DNA of 64,000 nucleotides. Source: Metarhizobium sp017305935. GTDB taxonomy: Bacteria; Pseudomonadota; Alphaproteobacteria; Rhizobiales; Rhizobiaceae. The DNA lies in contig NZ_JARRIR010000003.1 in assembly GCF_029601685.1 (NCBI RefSeq), positions 1-64,000 of the forward strand, given 5' to 3'. Shown here piece after piece: positions 27,357 to 35,865 of this stretch; position 1 is the stretch's first letter, and each line of letters starts with the position of its first letter. Made by a program: the position numbers and the translations under genes. The notes beneath the pieces were generated by a model. The model was given only the letters and a program-made list of their open reading frames with translations. It was not told the DNA's origin and ran no database searches.

Positions 27357-27590
27357 ATGACGACCAGGATTCGCGTGGCTTTGGCCGCGCTGAGCTTTTC
27401 GGCTGCGGTGACCGCGTCGAGTTCCGTTTTCGCATGGGGATGCGCGGCGGTTTCCGACCAGGGGACATATGGCTACAGCTACTCCTATGCCGACGAGGAC
27501 TCGGCGCGGGAGCGGGCCTTGAACGAATGCGCCAATCGGACGAGCGAAGACAGCGTCTGCGAGATCACCGAATGCGAGGAAGGCTCCTGA
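27357..27590 (+). CDS. Small secreted DUF4189-like protein
   Basis: A 77-residue protein with a Sec signal peptide (cleavage after SSSVFA near residue 26). The short mature domain AWGCAAVSD...YGYSYSYADEDSARERAL, with four cysteines after the signal, resembles the DUF4189 pattern. GAGGGGA precedes ATG 27357. Function is unknown. It stands alone after nicB. Confidence 0.65.
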   Translation: MTTRIRVALAALSFSAAVTASSSVFAWGCAAVSDQGTYGYSYSYADEDSARERALNECANRTSEDSVCEITECEEGS

Positions 27591-27611
27591 TCGGGCGCGG
27601 ATGATTTTTCG

Positions 27612-28247
27612 TTACATGAGGTCGTCGGGATGACGGCCGGGGCGGGGCTTGTAGACGGGGAAGCGCCAGGCAAAAAGCAGGGCGCCGCCCCGCACGGCAA
27701 AGGCCGCCCCGGCGCCGATCGCCGAGGCTGCCGGCAGCGGCACGCCGGCAACCGTCGCCGCCGTGAAGGCGGCGGCGCCGATGAGCGCGGCAGTGATATA
27801 GATTTCCGGCCGCAGCAGCACGGAAGGCTCGTTGGCCAGCAGGTCGCGCAGGATGCCGCCGAAGCTGGCGGTCAGCACGCCGGTGGTGATCGCCACGGTC
27901 GGCGAGCCGGTGGCGACGAAGCCCTTGGCCGCGCCCATCACGCAATAGGCGGACATGCCCATGGCATCCAGCCAGAGCAGCAGGCGATAGCGCGATTCGA
28001 TGCGGTGCGCGCCGACGAAGACGACGAGCGCGGCGGCGACGCAGACGATCAGATAGGTGGGGTTCACCACCCAGAAAACCGGCGTGGCGCCGAGGACGAC
28101 GTCGCGGAACGTGCCGCCGCCGATGCCGGTCGCCGCCGCCAGGAACAGGAAGCCGATGAGATCGAGCTGCTTGCGCGAAGCCGAAAGCGCCCCGGTGGCG
28201 GCAAACACCGCCACGCCGGTGTAATCCAGCAATTCCAGGATCGACAC
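27612..28247 (-). CDS. TRIC/UPF0126 (YicG-like) membrane channel protein
   Basis: A 211-residue inner-membrane protein with about seven transmembrane helices and the two family signatures GGGTFRDVVLG and FGGILRDLLAN, which mark the inverted repeat of trimeric intracellular cation channel homologues. GTG 28247 is chosen because GGGAGGGA lies just upstream and it starts the first helix region (VSILELLDYTGVAVFAATG). The longer frame upstream lacks homology. It is likely a monovalent cation channel. Confidence 0.85.
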   Translation of the reverse strand: MSILELLDYTGVAVFAATGALSASRKQLDLIGFLFLAAATGIGGGTFRDVVLGATPVFWVVNPTYLIVCVAAALVVFVGAHRIESRYRLLLWLDAMGMSAYCVMGAAKGFVATGSPTVAITTGVLTASFGGILRDLLANEPSVLLRPEIYITAALIGAAAFTAATVAGVPLPAASAIGAGAAFAVRGGALLFAWRFPVYKPRPGRHPDDLM

Positions 28248-28320
28248 GTTTCCCTCCCTTGCCGGCCATGCAGCGCCCTGCATAGGGCGGATCGCTTGCC
28301 GGAGCCTTGCGTGGCGCGCG

Positions 28321-28635
28321 TCAGCCGCCCGAGCCGGTCGAGGCTTCCGGGGAGAGGAATTCGGGGTATTGCACATAATCCTTGAGCGTCCCCTTCGGCG
28401 TGGCGGCGGACAGGCGCAGGCCAGGCCCGCCGGCAGGCGAGGTTTCGGCCTCGGCGATGAAGATCACGCCGGCATTTTCGAGCGCGGCGCGCAGCGTCGC
28501 GCCGATCTCCGCCGGCATGTCCTCGCCATCCTCGAAGGCGGCAAGCGTGGCGGGCGCGACGGCGGCCTGCGCGGCGAACTCTTCCCGCTCGAGGCCGAGC
28601 ATGGCGCGGGCGGCTCTGCATTGGGCTGGGGTCAT
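28321..28635 (-). CDS. XRE-type helix-turn-helix regulator
   Basis: A 104-residue protein with an N-terminal Cro/C1-type HTH (CRAARAMLGLEREEFAAQAAVAPATLAAFE). The segment LRAALENAGVIFIAE is the usual continuation in small alphaproteobacterial XRE regulators. The C-terminal ~35 residues are unremarkable. It follows the hypothetical gene at 28655-28972 by 19 bp, so the two are probably co-transcribed. Confidence 0.75.
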   Translation of the reverse strand: MTPAQCRAARAMLGLEREEFAAQAAVAPATLAAFEDGEDMPAEIGATLRAALENAGVIFIAEAETSPAGGPGLRLSAATPKGTLKDYVQYPEFLSPEASTGSGG

Positions 28636-28654
28636 GGGGCGCGCCTTTCTGTGT

Positions 28655-28972
28655 CTATACGCGGATACGGATGTCGAAGAAGGATTTCAGCGCATGCTCC
28701 TGCTCGATCGGCCCGAAATAGCACAGCGACATGTCGCCGGGATCGAAGGCGACGAGAATGTCATGGGCGCGGCTGAGATCGGCGGTGACATGCGCGCCGA
28801 ATTCGGGCGTCAGCATGGTCGATTGCGTCATGAAGAACGACAGGGATTCACCCCAGAAGGCGGCCTGACCGCGCGCGCGTTCGATGACCGAGCGGTGCCT
28901 GTCTTCCGGCCGCAATCCGGCGATGGTGAGGGGAGCGATGCGAAATGAAACGAAGTAAGTCGAAAACGTCAC
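28655..28972 (-). CDS. Hypothetical protein
   Basis: A 105-residue soluble, acidic to neutral protein (MTFSTYFVSFRIAPLTIAGL) without a signal peptide or a motif I recognise. The pattern SYFVSFRIAP...DRHRSVIERAR...FWGESLSFFM looks like a small alpha/beta domain. It is upstream of an XRE regulator. Function is unknown. Confidence 0.55.
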   Translation of the reverse strand: MTFSTYFVSFRIAPLTIAGLRPEDRHRSVIERARGQAAFWGESLSFFMTQSTMLTPEFGAHVTADLSRAHDILVAFDPGDMSLCYFGPIEQEHALKSFFDIRIRV

Positions 28973-29095
28973 CGTTCACTCCTTCAGCAGAACGCCTCGC
29001 GATCGCTGCCACGAAAGAAGTCACGACAGATCCGGCGTTGCATTGTGAAGTTATGGCGTCGAAGAACTTGCGCAATATGCAAAGCAGACTTGTGT

Positions 29096-29120
29096 GAAAC
29101 ATTTTTGGTGCGCAAGCGTT
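29096..29120 (+). promoter_or_regulatory. EcfG-type general stress promoter for csbD
   Basis: GAAAC (29096-29100), a 16-bp spacer and CGTT (29117-29120) match the alphaproteobacterial EcfG/RpoE2 consensus GGAAC-N16/17-CGTT with one mismatch. It lies 36 bp before the csbD start codon. CsbD genes are common members of this regulon. Confidence 0.55.
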
Positions 29121-29155
29121 CCTTCCCCGGTGTCAAAAATTCGAAGGAGGATACC

Positions 29156-29359
29156 ATGGACTGGAATCGTGTCGAAGGAAACTGGAAACAGGTTAAAGGC
29201 AAGATCAAGGAGCAGTGGGGCAAGCTGACTGACGACGATCTTGACCGCATCGACGGCAAGCGCGATCAGCTCGAAGGCAAGATCCAGGAACGCTACGGTC
29301 TCGCCAAGGATCGCGCCCGCCAGGATATCGACGACTGGTACGGCCGCCAGGACTGGTAA
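29156..29359 (+). CDS. CsbD family stress protein
   Basis: A 67-residue hydrophilic protein with the CsbD pattern MDWNRVEGNWKQVKGKIKEQ and the conserved KLTDDDLDRIDGKRDQLEGKIQERYG. Strong AAGGAGG Shine-Dalgarno at 29144-29150. The function is undefined; it is a stress-induced small protein. It is followed by a clear terminator and stands as a single-gene unit. Confidence 0.88.
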   Translation: MDWNRVEGNWKQVKGKIKEQWGKLTDDDLDRIDGKRDQLEGKIQERYGLAKDRARQDIDDWYGRQDW

Positions 29360-29379
29360 GGCCTGTCATCGAAAATGCG

Positions 29380-29408
29380 CCGCCTGCCCGGAGGGGTGGG
29401 CGGTTTTT
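29380..29408 (+). terminator. Rho-independent terminator after csbD
   Basis: A GC-rich stem CCGCCTGCCC / GGGTGGGCGG (8 of 10 paired) followed by TTTTT, 20 bp after the csbD stop. Confidence 0.75.
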
Positions 29409-29581
29409 CTTTGCCTGCACGCGGCGGACATGTCCCGGAACGATGCAAGCCCCGCACGCTTTTCCCGTCATTGTAACCATTACCTAACCACCGCACGCAC
29501 TTCCAGCGTGCGTCCGGAAACGCTTGCTCGCTTTCGCGATTTTCCAAATACCCGGCACGTCGCCGGAAACAGGAGGAAGTC

Positions 29582-30301
29582 ATGAAAAACATCAAGCTTG
29601 GATTGTTCCCGGTGTTGATCGCCGCCAGCCTCGTTCCGTTTTCTCTTGCGCAGGCGCGTGACGGGGTCGGCGTCGGTGTGTCGCTCGGCGGCGACCGGGG
29701 CGTGAATGCCGGGGTCGGCGTATCGCTGGGCGGACGTGATGGCGTCAATGCCGGGGTCGGCGCGTCGGTTGGCGGCGGGCGGGGCGTGAATGCCGATGTC
29801 GGCGCCAGTGTCGGCGGCAGCCAGGGCGTCAACGCGGGTGTCGGTGCCAATGTCGGTGGCAGCCAGGGCGTGAATGCGGGCGTCGGCGCCAGTGTTGGCG
29901 GCAGCCAGGGCGTCAATGCCGGTGTCGGCGCGTCGATCGGCAATGGTGTCAATGCCAATGTCGGCGCTTCGGTCGGCGGCAATGGCGGCACGGGCCTTGG
30001 TCTCGGCCTCGGCCTTGGCGGCACCGGCCGCACAGGCGGCGGCACCGGTGGCGGTACACCCGGCGGCGGCTCCACCGGTCCGGGGGGCAATTCCGGCACC
30101 GGTGGCGATACGCCGACCGCGACCGGCCCCGGCGATGACGGCGGCAAGGTATCACCGCGCACACCGCCCACCCGCAGCTTCAACCGCCTGTCGGCGAGCG
30201 ACCAGCGCAAGCTGAAGGTGCGCTGCCGCGACATCGCCAGCTCCGGCAATTACGACGCGCAACTGGTGATGCTCTGCAAGATGCTGCAGGCCAGCCGATA
30301 A
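29582..30301 (+). CDS. Secreted glycine-rich tandem-repeat protein
   Basis: A 239-residue protein with a signal peptide (MKNIKLGLFPVLIAASLVPF; cleavage after AQA near residue 25). About eight 14-residue repeats follow (consensus GVNAGVGASVGGSQ), then a Gly/Thr/Pro-rich linker. The polar C-terminus (SFNRLSASDQRKLKVRC...) has two cysteines. The strictly spaced V/N/G pattern would suit a stacked beta structure. AGGAGGA lies upstream of the start. Its role is unknown; a surface or matrix protein is possible. Confidence 0.7.
   Translation: MKNIKLGLFPVLIAASLVPFSLAQARDGVGVGVSLGGDRGVNAGVGVSLGGRDGVNAGVGASVGGGRGVNADVGASVGGSQGVNAGVGANVGGSQGVNAGVGASVGGSQGVNAGVGASIGNGVNANVGASVGGNGGTGLGLGLGLGGTGRTGGGTGGGTPGGGSTGPGGNSGTGGDTPTATGPGDDGGKVSPRTPPTRSFNRLSASDQRKLKVRCRDIASSGNYDAQLVMLCKMLQASR
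29663..29992 (+). repeat. Tandem 42-bp coding repeats
   Basis: About eight imperfect 42-bp units encoding GVNAGVGASVGGSQ. They are in frame within the glycine-rich protein gene; central units are nearly identical and the outer ones diverged. Copy number is likely to vary between strains. Confidence 0.8.
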
Positions 30302-30335
30302 ACCATGCCCGGCCGCATCCGGAAACGGGTGCGGC

Positions 30336-31094
30336 CTAAAGCAGGATCTTGCGCAGCTCGGCTTGCGTAGATTGCAGCGCCGGAAGGTAGCGCGCCACCA
30401 AGTCGCCGACACTGGCCTCGGCGGCGGCGAGGCCGAGATTGAGGGCGGCGATCGCGCGGCCGCGGGAGGTGAACAGCGGCACCGCGATGGAGCGCAGGCC
30501 GATTTCCACCTCCTGGTCGTTGATCGCATAGCCCTTCGTCCGGACATCGGCGAGGATCGTCATCAGGGCGTCGAGATCGGTCACGGTGTTTTCGGTGCGG
30601 GGTGCGCGATCGGCCTTTTCCAACTGCCGGCGGGCATCCTCGGGAGCGAGCGCCGCTAGCAGGATGCGGCCCATAGAAGTACAGAAAGCCGGCAGGCGAG
30701 AGCCAGGCATCAGGTTGATCGACATCACTCGCCGTTGAGCGGCGCGCGCGACATAGACGATCTCGCTTTCGTCGAGGATCGACACCGACGTGCTCTGGCC
30801 GACCTCTTCCGACAATGTATCGAGCCAGGGCTGGACCAGGCGCGGCAGCGGCATGGCCGCCAGGCAGCCGGTGCCGAGACGCAGCACCCGCGGCGTCACC
30901 GTGAAATACTTGCCGTCGTAATCGGCATAGCCCAGCTCGGCCAGCGTCAGCAGGCAGCGGCGCGCGGTGGCGCGGTCGAGGCCGGTGATGGCGGCCGCGT
31001 CGGCGATGCTGAGGCGTGGATGCTCGGCCGTGAACGCCTCGATCACCTTCAAACCCTTGGCAAGGCCGCCCATCAGGTCGCGCTGTTGCGTCAT
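30336..31094 (-). CDS. pcaR: IclR-family regulator, PcaR-like
   Basis: A 252-residue regulator with an N-terminal winged helix (RLSIADAAAITGLDRATARRCLLTLAELGYADYDG) and an IclR effector domain (MPGSRLPAFCTSMGRILLAAL, KGYAINDQEVEIGLRSIAVPL). It belongs to the PcaR/PobR branch that controls beta-ketoadipate genes. It is divergent from a CoA-transferase pair, and the shared 167-bp region has a PcaR-type operator. Start supported by GGAG 8 bp upstream. Confidence 0.82.
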   Translation of the reverse strand: MTQQRDLMGGLAKGLKVIEAFTAEHPRLSIADAAAITGLDRATARRCLLTLAELGYADYDGKYFTVTPRVLRLGTGCLAAMPLPRLVQPWLDTLSEEVGQSTSVSILDESEIVYVARAAQRRVMSINLMPGSRLPAFCTSMGRILLAALAPEDARRQLEKADRAPRTENTVTDLDALMTILADVRTKGYAINDQEVEIGLRSIAVPLFTSRGRAIAALNLGLAAAEASVGDLVARYLPALQSTQAELRKILL

Positions 31095-31160
31095 GTCTCT
31101 GTCTCCAGATCATCTTCGCGTTGAAAAATCGGTGCGTTCGGCTTCAAGGCAGGATCTTTC

Positions 31161-31193
31161 GTGCGATAATCGAACAAAGTGACGATATCGCAC
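31161..31193. promoter_or_regulatory. PcaR-type operator between pcaR and pcaI
   Basis: GTGCGATAATCGAAC (31161-31175) is the reverse complement of GTTCGATTATCGCAC, which differs at one base from the 15-bp PcaR site known from Pseudomonas putida. GTGCGATA (31161-31168) and TATCGCAC (31186-31193) also form an inverted repeat. Confidence 0.65.
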
Positions 31194-31261
31194 AATTCGA
31201 TTGCGGTCCAGTCGAGCCTTGGCTTAGATCCGCGCCCAAGGGGCTTTCGAAGGAGGTTCGG

Positions 31262-31969
31262 ATGGACAAGAGACTGGAGAGCGCACACGCAGCGGTCGCC
31301 GAGATCGGCGATGGCGCCACGGTCATGATCGGCGGGTTCGGCGGCGCGGGTGCGCCGATCGAACTGATCCACGCGCTGATCGACAAGGGATCGCGCGAAC
31401 TGACGGTGATCAACAACAATGCCGGCAACGGCCATATCGGCATCGCCGCGATGATCGATGCCGGGCGCGTCGCCAAGATGATCTGCTCCTTCCCGCGTTC
31501 GTCCGATCCGCGCGCCTTCACCGAGGCCTATCTCGCCGGCAAGATCGCGCTGGAACTGGTGCCGCAGGGAACGCTGGCCGAGCGCATTCGCGCCGGCGGC
31601 GCCGGCATTCCCGCCTTCTACACGCCGACCGCCTATGGCACGGAGCTGGCAGAGGGCAAGCCGGTCGCCGAATTCGATGGCCGCATGTATGTGCAGGAGC
31701 GCTGGCTGAAGGCCGATTTCGCGCTGATCAAGGCGCAGCTCGGCGATATCAACGGCAACCTCACCTACAACAAGGCGGCGCGCAATTTCAATCCGCTGAT
31801 GTGCATGGCGGCGGCGCGCACGGTGGCGCAGGTTACCCGCATCGTTCCCCTGGGGGGCATCGATCCCGAGCATGTGGTGACGCCCGGCATCTTCGTCGAC
31901 GGTGTCGTCGAAATTCCCGATCCGCAACAGGAAGAAGCCCTCATCCGCGCCGGAGTGACCTATCCATGA
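31262..31969 (+). CDS. pcaI: 3-oxoadipate CoA-transferase subunit A
   Basis: A 235-residue alpha subunit of a family I CoA-transferase (MIGGFGGAGAPIELIHALIDKG, the GGFG...P oxyanion region). With subunit B it transfers CoA from succinyl-CoA to 3-oxoadipate in aromatic catabolism. AGGAGG at 31251-31256 supports ATG 31262. A PcaR-like regulator and its site are adjacent, which favours 3-oxoadipate over acetoacetate or glutarate, though these cannot be excluded from sequence. Confidence 0.83.
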   Translation: MDKRLESAHAAVAEIGDGATVMIGGFGGAGAPIELIHALIDKGSRELTVINNNAGNGHIGIAAMIDAGRVAKMICSFPRSSDPRAFTEAYLAGKIALELVPQGTLAERIRAGGAGIPAFYTPTAYGTELAEGKPVAEFDGRMYVQERWLKADFALIKAQLGDINGNLTYNKAARNFNPLMCMAAARTVAQVTRIVPLGGIDPEHVVTPGIFVDGVVEIPDPQQEEALIRAGVTYP

Positions 31970-32661
31970 GCATCGATACCCGCGAGGACATCAAGCTTTC
32001 CAACGCCCAGATCGCCTGGCGCGCCGCGCAGGACATCCATGACGGCGCCTATGTCAATCTTGGCATCGGCTTTCCGGAAATGGTGGCGCGCTACCAGCCG
32101 GCCGGGCGGCAGGCGATCTTCCACACCGAGAACGGCATCCTCGATTTCGGCGAGGCGCCGAAGCCCGGCGAAGAGGATTGGGATCTGATCAACGCCGGCA
32201 AGAAGGCGGTGACGCTGAAGCCGGGTTCGGCCTTCTTCCACCATGCCGACAGTTTCGCCATGGTGCGCGGCGGTCATCTCGACATGGCGATCCTCGGCGC
32301 CTATCAGGTGGCCGAGAACGGCGACATCGCCAACTGGCGCGTCGGCTCCAAGGGCGTGCCGGCGGTGGGTGGGGCGATGGATCTCGTGCACGGCGCCAAA
32401 CAGGTGGTGGTCATCACCGAACATGTCACCAAGAACGGCGAACCGAAGCTGGTGGAGCGCTGCAGCTTCCCGCTGACCGGGGCCAATTGCATCACCCGCG
32501 TCTATACCAGCCATGCTGTCATCGATATCGTCGAGCGCCGCTTTGTGCTGCGCGAAAAACTGGCCGCCATGACGCTGGACGAATTACAGGACATGACCGG
32601 CGCCCGCCTGCATCTCGACGGCCCTGTCGCCGATCTCGTGGTGCCGGCGCTGACGGCGTAG
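31966..32661 (+). CDS. pcaJ: 3-oxoadipate CoA-transferase subunit B
   Basis: A 231-residue beta subunit. The catalytic glutamate is in the conserved FHTENGILDFG segment, and the GSKGVPAVGGAMDLVHGAK region is also typical. ATG overlaps the pcaI stop (ATGA), so the two are translationally coupled. No thiolase (pcaF) follows; the unit ends here and a regulator faces it. Confidence 0.85.
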   Translation: MSIDTREDIKLSNAQIAWRAAQDIHDGAYVNLGIGFPEMVARYQPAGRQAIFHTENGILDFGEAPKPGEEDWDLINAGKKAVTLKPGSAFFHHADSFAMVRGGHLDMAILGAYQVAENGDIANWRVGSKGVPAVGGAMDLVHGAKQVVVITEHVTKNGEPKLVERCSFPLTGANCITRVYTSHAVIDIVERRFVLREKLAAMTLDELQDMTGARLHLDGPVADLVVPALTA

Positions 32662-32696
32662 CCGTCGCCAGCGGGCTCGATCCCATGCCGGCCTTT

Positions 32697-33767
32697 CTAT
32701 CGAATGCCGGAAAGCAATGCCACGAGTTCGCCCTGGCGGTGGGTTCCTGTCTTGGCGAAGATCGCCTTCAAGTGTGAGCGCGCCGTATCCTTTGAGATGG
32801 CGAGGAGCTTGGCCGCATCGTCAAGCGACCGCCCGCTGGCAAGAAGCGAGGCGACATGCGCCTCCGCCTGCGTCAGGTCGAAGGTCTGCATCAGGATCGT
32901 CCGATCGGCGATGGCTGGCGGCGCGATCTCCCTGATGCTGACAAGGATGGACGCACCGAAGAAAGAACACCGCACGACCGGATGCAGCTTTGAAAAGCGC
33001 AACAGGAGCGAATGCTTGTTGATGCGCGGCACGATGACGAAGCCGCCGTCATGCACCATGTCCACACAGGTCTGCAAAGCCGATGCGAACTGCGCGGCGG
33101 CGCGTTTGTCCTCGATGACGATTCGCCGGTTGCGGATGTCGAAGTCGCGGTCGAGCAGCTTTTCGGCATTCATATTCCAGTCGAGGATCCTGCCGTCGTC
33201 CGTCATGCAGACTGCGGCATGCGACAGGCTTTCGAGCGCGGAAAGGGTCGCGCTGATCGTCTCCTTCTGCATTCCGTCGAGCAGCCTGCCGAGATGGCTT
33301 AAGGTCGGCTGCAGGCCTTCGAAAGTCGCCTTGTCGTCGGTTGTGAATTTCTTCCCGCCGGTGCCGCGCTGCACGGCGAGGCAATAGAAGTTTTCGCCGC
33401 TATGAAAATCGGCGCCCATCCACCAGGTGAAGCCGGCCTGCGGCAGGAGTTCATTGAAGAAGGGAGAGGTTCTGATATCGTCCGGTGTCACCACGTCGTC
33501 GTCTATCAGCACCTGGCCTTGGCGCAAGCGGGACAGCCCTCTTCGCCGCGGGTCGAGCGCCTCCCAGCCATCCTTGAAATAGGCTTCGAACGGCTCCGCC
33601 AGATCCCTGTTGACCAGCCATCCCAATTTTGGATTGGGAGACAGAATGCAAGCGCCGATCCCATCCATGGCTGCTCCCAGTTGCCCGAGAGCATCGCTCC
33701 ATCGCGACGGTTCGATCGCAGCCTCGCACAAAGCCGAGGCAGCCAGCGCGAGCGGTTGTGTCTTCAT
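32697..33767 (-). CDS. LuxR-type regulator with PAS-like sensor
   Basis: A 356-residue protein. A central PAS-like segment (LSHAAVCMTDDGRILDWNMNAEKLL) and a C-terminal LuxR helix-turn-helix (FDLTQAEAHVASLLASGRSLDDAAKLLAISKDTARSHLKAIFAKTG) are visible. There is no phosphoacceptor receiver domain. Start 33767 is chosen over a GTG at 33818, which lacks a Shine-Dalgarno sequence. It converges on pcaJ and is monocistronic. Ligand and targets are unknown. Confidence 0.75.
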   Translation of the reverse strand: MKTQPLALAASALCEAAIEPSRWSDALGQLGAAMDGIGACILSPNPKLGWLVNRDLAEPFEAYFKDGWEALDPRRRGLSRLRQGQVLIDDDVVTPDDIRTSPFFNELLPQAGFTWWMGADFHSGENFYCLAVQRGTGGKKFTTDDKATFEGLQPTLSHLGRLLDGMQKETISATLSALESLSHAAVCMTDDGRILDWNMNAEKLLDRDFDIRNRRIVIEDKRAAAQFASALQTCVDMVHDGGFVIVPRINKHSLLLRFSKLHPVVRCSFFGASILVSIREIAPPAIADRTILMQTFDLTQAEAHVASLLASGRSLDDAAKLLAISKDTARSHLKAIFAKTGTHRQGELVALLSGIR

Positions 33768-33877
33768 CCTAAGGGCCCCCATCCCGTGCAAATCATAACG
33801 CAGGATGAAGGCCTTCACAACGCTTGCGGGTCAGCCGAACAGGGGCTTCCCGGACGGTTTGGGCGTTCCCGAACGTT

Positions 33878-34798
33878 CTAGCTCGCCGGGCGAAAGGGCC
33901 TTGCGAGCGAGGCGGGGAAATGCAGCGCCAGGATCTGCCGGTTGCGGGAGATGACGACCAGCACGACGATGGTGGCGATATAGGGCAGAGCGGAGAGCAG
34001 TTCCGAGGGAACGGCGAGGCCGAGCGCCTGCCCCTGCAATTGCAGGATGGTCATGCCGCCGAACAGCCAGGCGCCGAGCAGCACGCGCAGCGGTCGCCAG
34101 GTGGCGAAGACCACCAGCGCCAGCGCGATCCAGCCCTTGCCCGCCGTCATGTTTTCCACCCAGAGCGGCGTATAGGCGACCGAGAGATAGGCCCCTGCAA
34201 GTCCCGCCATCAGCCCGCCGAACATCACCGAGAGATAACGGATGCGGATCACCGGATAGCCGATGGCATGCGCCGTCTCAGGCGATTCGCCCGTGGTGCG
34301 CAGGATGAGGCCCGCTTTGGTTCGATAGAGGAACCAGGTGATGAGGCCGAACAGCAGCAGCGCCAGATAGACCATGGGGTCGAAGCGAAAGAACATCGGC
34401 CCGACGACGGGGATGTCGGACAGGCCTGGAATTCGAATACGCTTCAGGGCATCGATGGGGGCGGAGCCGAAGCCGCGACCGAGAAAGGCCGAGACGCCGG
34501 AGCCGAAGATGGCAAGCGCCAGCCCGGCCGCATATTGATTGGTGAGGAAGGTCAGCGCCAGCACGCCGAACAGCAGCGAGGCGACGACCCCGGCCAGCGC
34601 CCCACAGAGGATGGCGACCGGCATCGGCAGGCCGGCGATGACCGCCCAGAAGGCGAAGGCCGCGCCCATCAGCATCATGCCTTCGATGCCGAGATTGAGG
34701 ACGCCGGATTTTTCGACCACGAGTTCGCCAAGCGCTGCATAGATCAGCGGCGTGGCGGCAATGATCGTGCCGGTGAAGATGGCGATGAACAGATCCAT
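33878..34798 (-). CDS. BMP-type ABC permease (NupQ-like)
   Basis: A 306-residue inner-membrane permease of the BPD_transp_2 family (MDLFIAIFTGTIIAATPLIYAALGELVVEKSGVLNLGIEGMM, with the characteristic NLGIEG motif). It forms the channel of a nucleoside or purine-type importer with the adjoining permease, the double ATPase and the BMP lipoprotein-family binding protein. The start codon overlaps the preceding stop (TAATG). Confidence 0.88.
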   Translation of the reverse strand: MDLFIAIFTGTIIAATPLIYAALGELVVEKSGVLNLGIEGMMLMGAAFAFWAVIAGLPMPVAILCGALAGVVASLLFGVLALTFLTNQYAAGLALAIFGSGVSAFLGRGFGSAPIDALKRIRIPGLSDIPVVGPMFFRFDPMVYLALLLFGLITWFLYRTKAGLILRTTGESPETAHAIGYPVIRIRYLSVMFGGLMAGLAGAYLSVAYTPLWVENMTAGKGWIALALVVFATWRPLRVLLGAWLFGGMTILQLQGQALGLAVPSELLSALPYIATIVVLVVISRNRQILALHFPASLARPFRPAS

Positions 34799-35865
34799 TA
34801 CGCGTGCTCCGGAATGCGGCGAAGCCGGTAGAAGATGAAGAAATCGGCAGCCAGCAGCAGGAAAAGCAGGATGCCCTGGAAGATACGGGTCAGCGAGGCG
34901 GAAAGGCCGAGGGTCATCTGCACGCTTTCGCCGCCGAGAAACAGCAGCGACATCAGGAGGCCGCCGAGCACGATGCCGAAGGCATTCAGCCGGCCGATGA
35001 AGGCGACGATGATCGCGGCAAAACCATAGCCCGGCGAAATCTGCGGCGACAATTGCCCGAGCGGCCCGGACAGTTCCGCCATGCCGGCGATGCCGGCAGC
35101 GGCCCCGCCGGCGAGCAGCCCGATCCACACGGCGGAGGACTCGGCAAAGCCGGCGTAACGCGCCGCCAAGGGGGCCGCGCCGCTGACCGACATCTTGTAG
35201 CCGAGGAAGCTGCGATCGGTGAACAGCCACATGGCGAAGACGGCGACGACGGTGATGAAGACGGAGCCGTTGAGACGATAGGCATAATCGAAAGGCTCGA
35301 ACATCGCCGTCGCCGGCAAGAGCGCCGTCTGCGGATAGTTGAAGCCAGCCGGATCGCGCCAGGGGCCATGCACCAGCCAGGAGAGGAACAGTGTCGCGAT
35401 ATAGGTCAGCATCAGCGTGACCAGGATCTCGTTGGTGCTCATGCGGGTGCGCAGGAAGGCGGGGATCGCCGCCCAGGCCATGCCCGCGAGCGCGCCGGCC
35501 AGCATCATCAACGGCAGCAGCAGCCGGCTTTCGGGATCGGGATAGAACAGGCCGACGCCGCAGGCGGCGATGGCGCCGATGACGAGCTGCCCCTCCGCAC
35601 CGATATTCCAGACATTGGCGCGGAAACCGACCGCTAGCCCGCAGGCGATCAGGATCAGCGGTGAGGCCTTCAAAAGCAGTTCCGACAGGCCGTTGATCGA
35701 ATTCAGCGGCGCGAGGAAGAAGGCGGAGAGCGTCGCTAAGGGATCGTAACCCAGGACGGCGAACAGGATCGAACCGACGATCAGCGTCAGCGCCGTCGCA
35801 ATGATCGGGGCGGCGACGCGCATGGTCGCCGAAGGCTGTGGCCTCTGCTCAATTCTGAAGCGCAA
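34798..35865 (-). CDS. BMP-type ABC permease (NupP-like)
   Basis: A 355-residue second permease with about nine hydrophobic helices. The conserved segment VGFRANVWNIGAEGQLVIGAIAACG contains the NIGAEGQ motif of nucleoside-importer permeases. The start overlaps the ATPase gene by 17 bp. Confidence 0.88.
   Translation of the reverse strand: MRFRIEQRPQPSATMRVAAPIIATALTLIVGSILFAVLGYDPLATLSAFFLAPLNSINGLSELLLKASPLILIACGLAVGFRANVWNIGAEGQLVIGAIAACGVGLFYPDPESRLLLPLMMLAGALAGMAWAAIPAFLRTRMSTNEILVTLMLTYIATLFLSWLVHGPWRDPAGFNYPQTALLPATAMFEPFDYAYRLNGSVFITVVAVFAMWLFTDRSFLGYKMSVSGAAPLAARYAGFAESSAVWIGLLAGGAAAGIAGMAELSGPLGQLSPQISPGYGFAAIIVAFIGRLNAFGIVLGGLLMSLLFLGGESVQMTLGLSASLTRIFQGILLFLLLAADFFIFYRLRRIPEHA

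Noticed and set aside
29663..29992. Regular 42-bp repeats as a CRISPR array
   Set aside because: Units are head-to-tail coding repeats with no unique spacers, within a continuous reading frame and without cas genes.
31262..32661. CoA-transferase as the glutarate-activating step of the nicotinate pathway
   Set aside because: Attractive for a C5-acid route, but the adjoining PcaR-like regulator and PcaR-type site favour 3-oxoadipate; nothing in the sequence supports glutarate.
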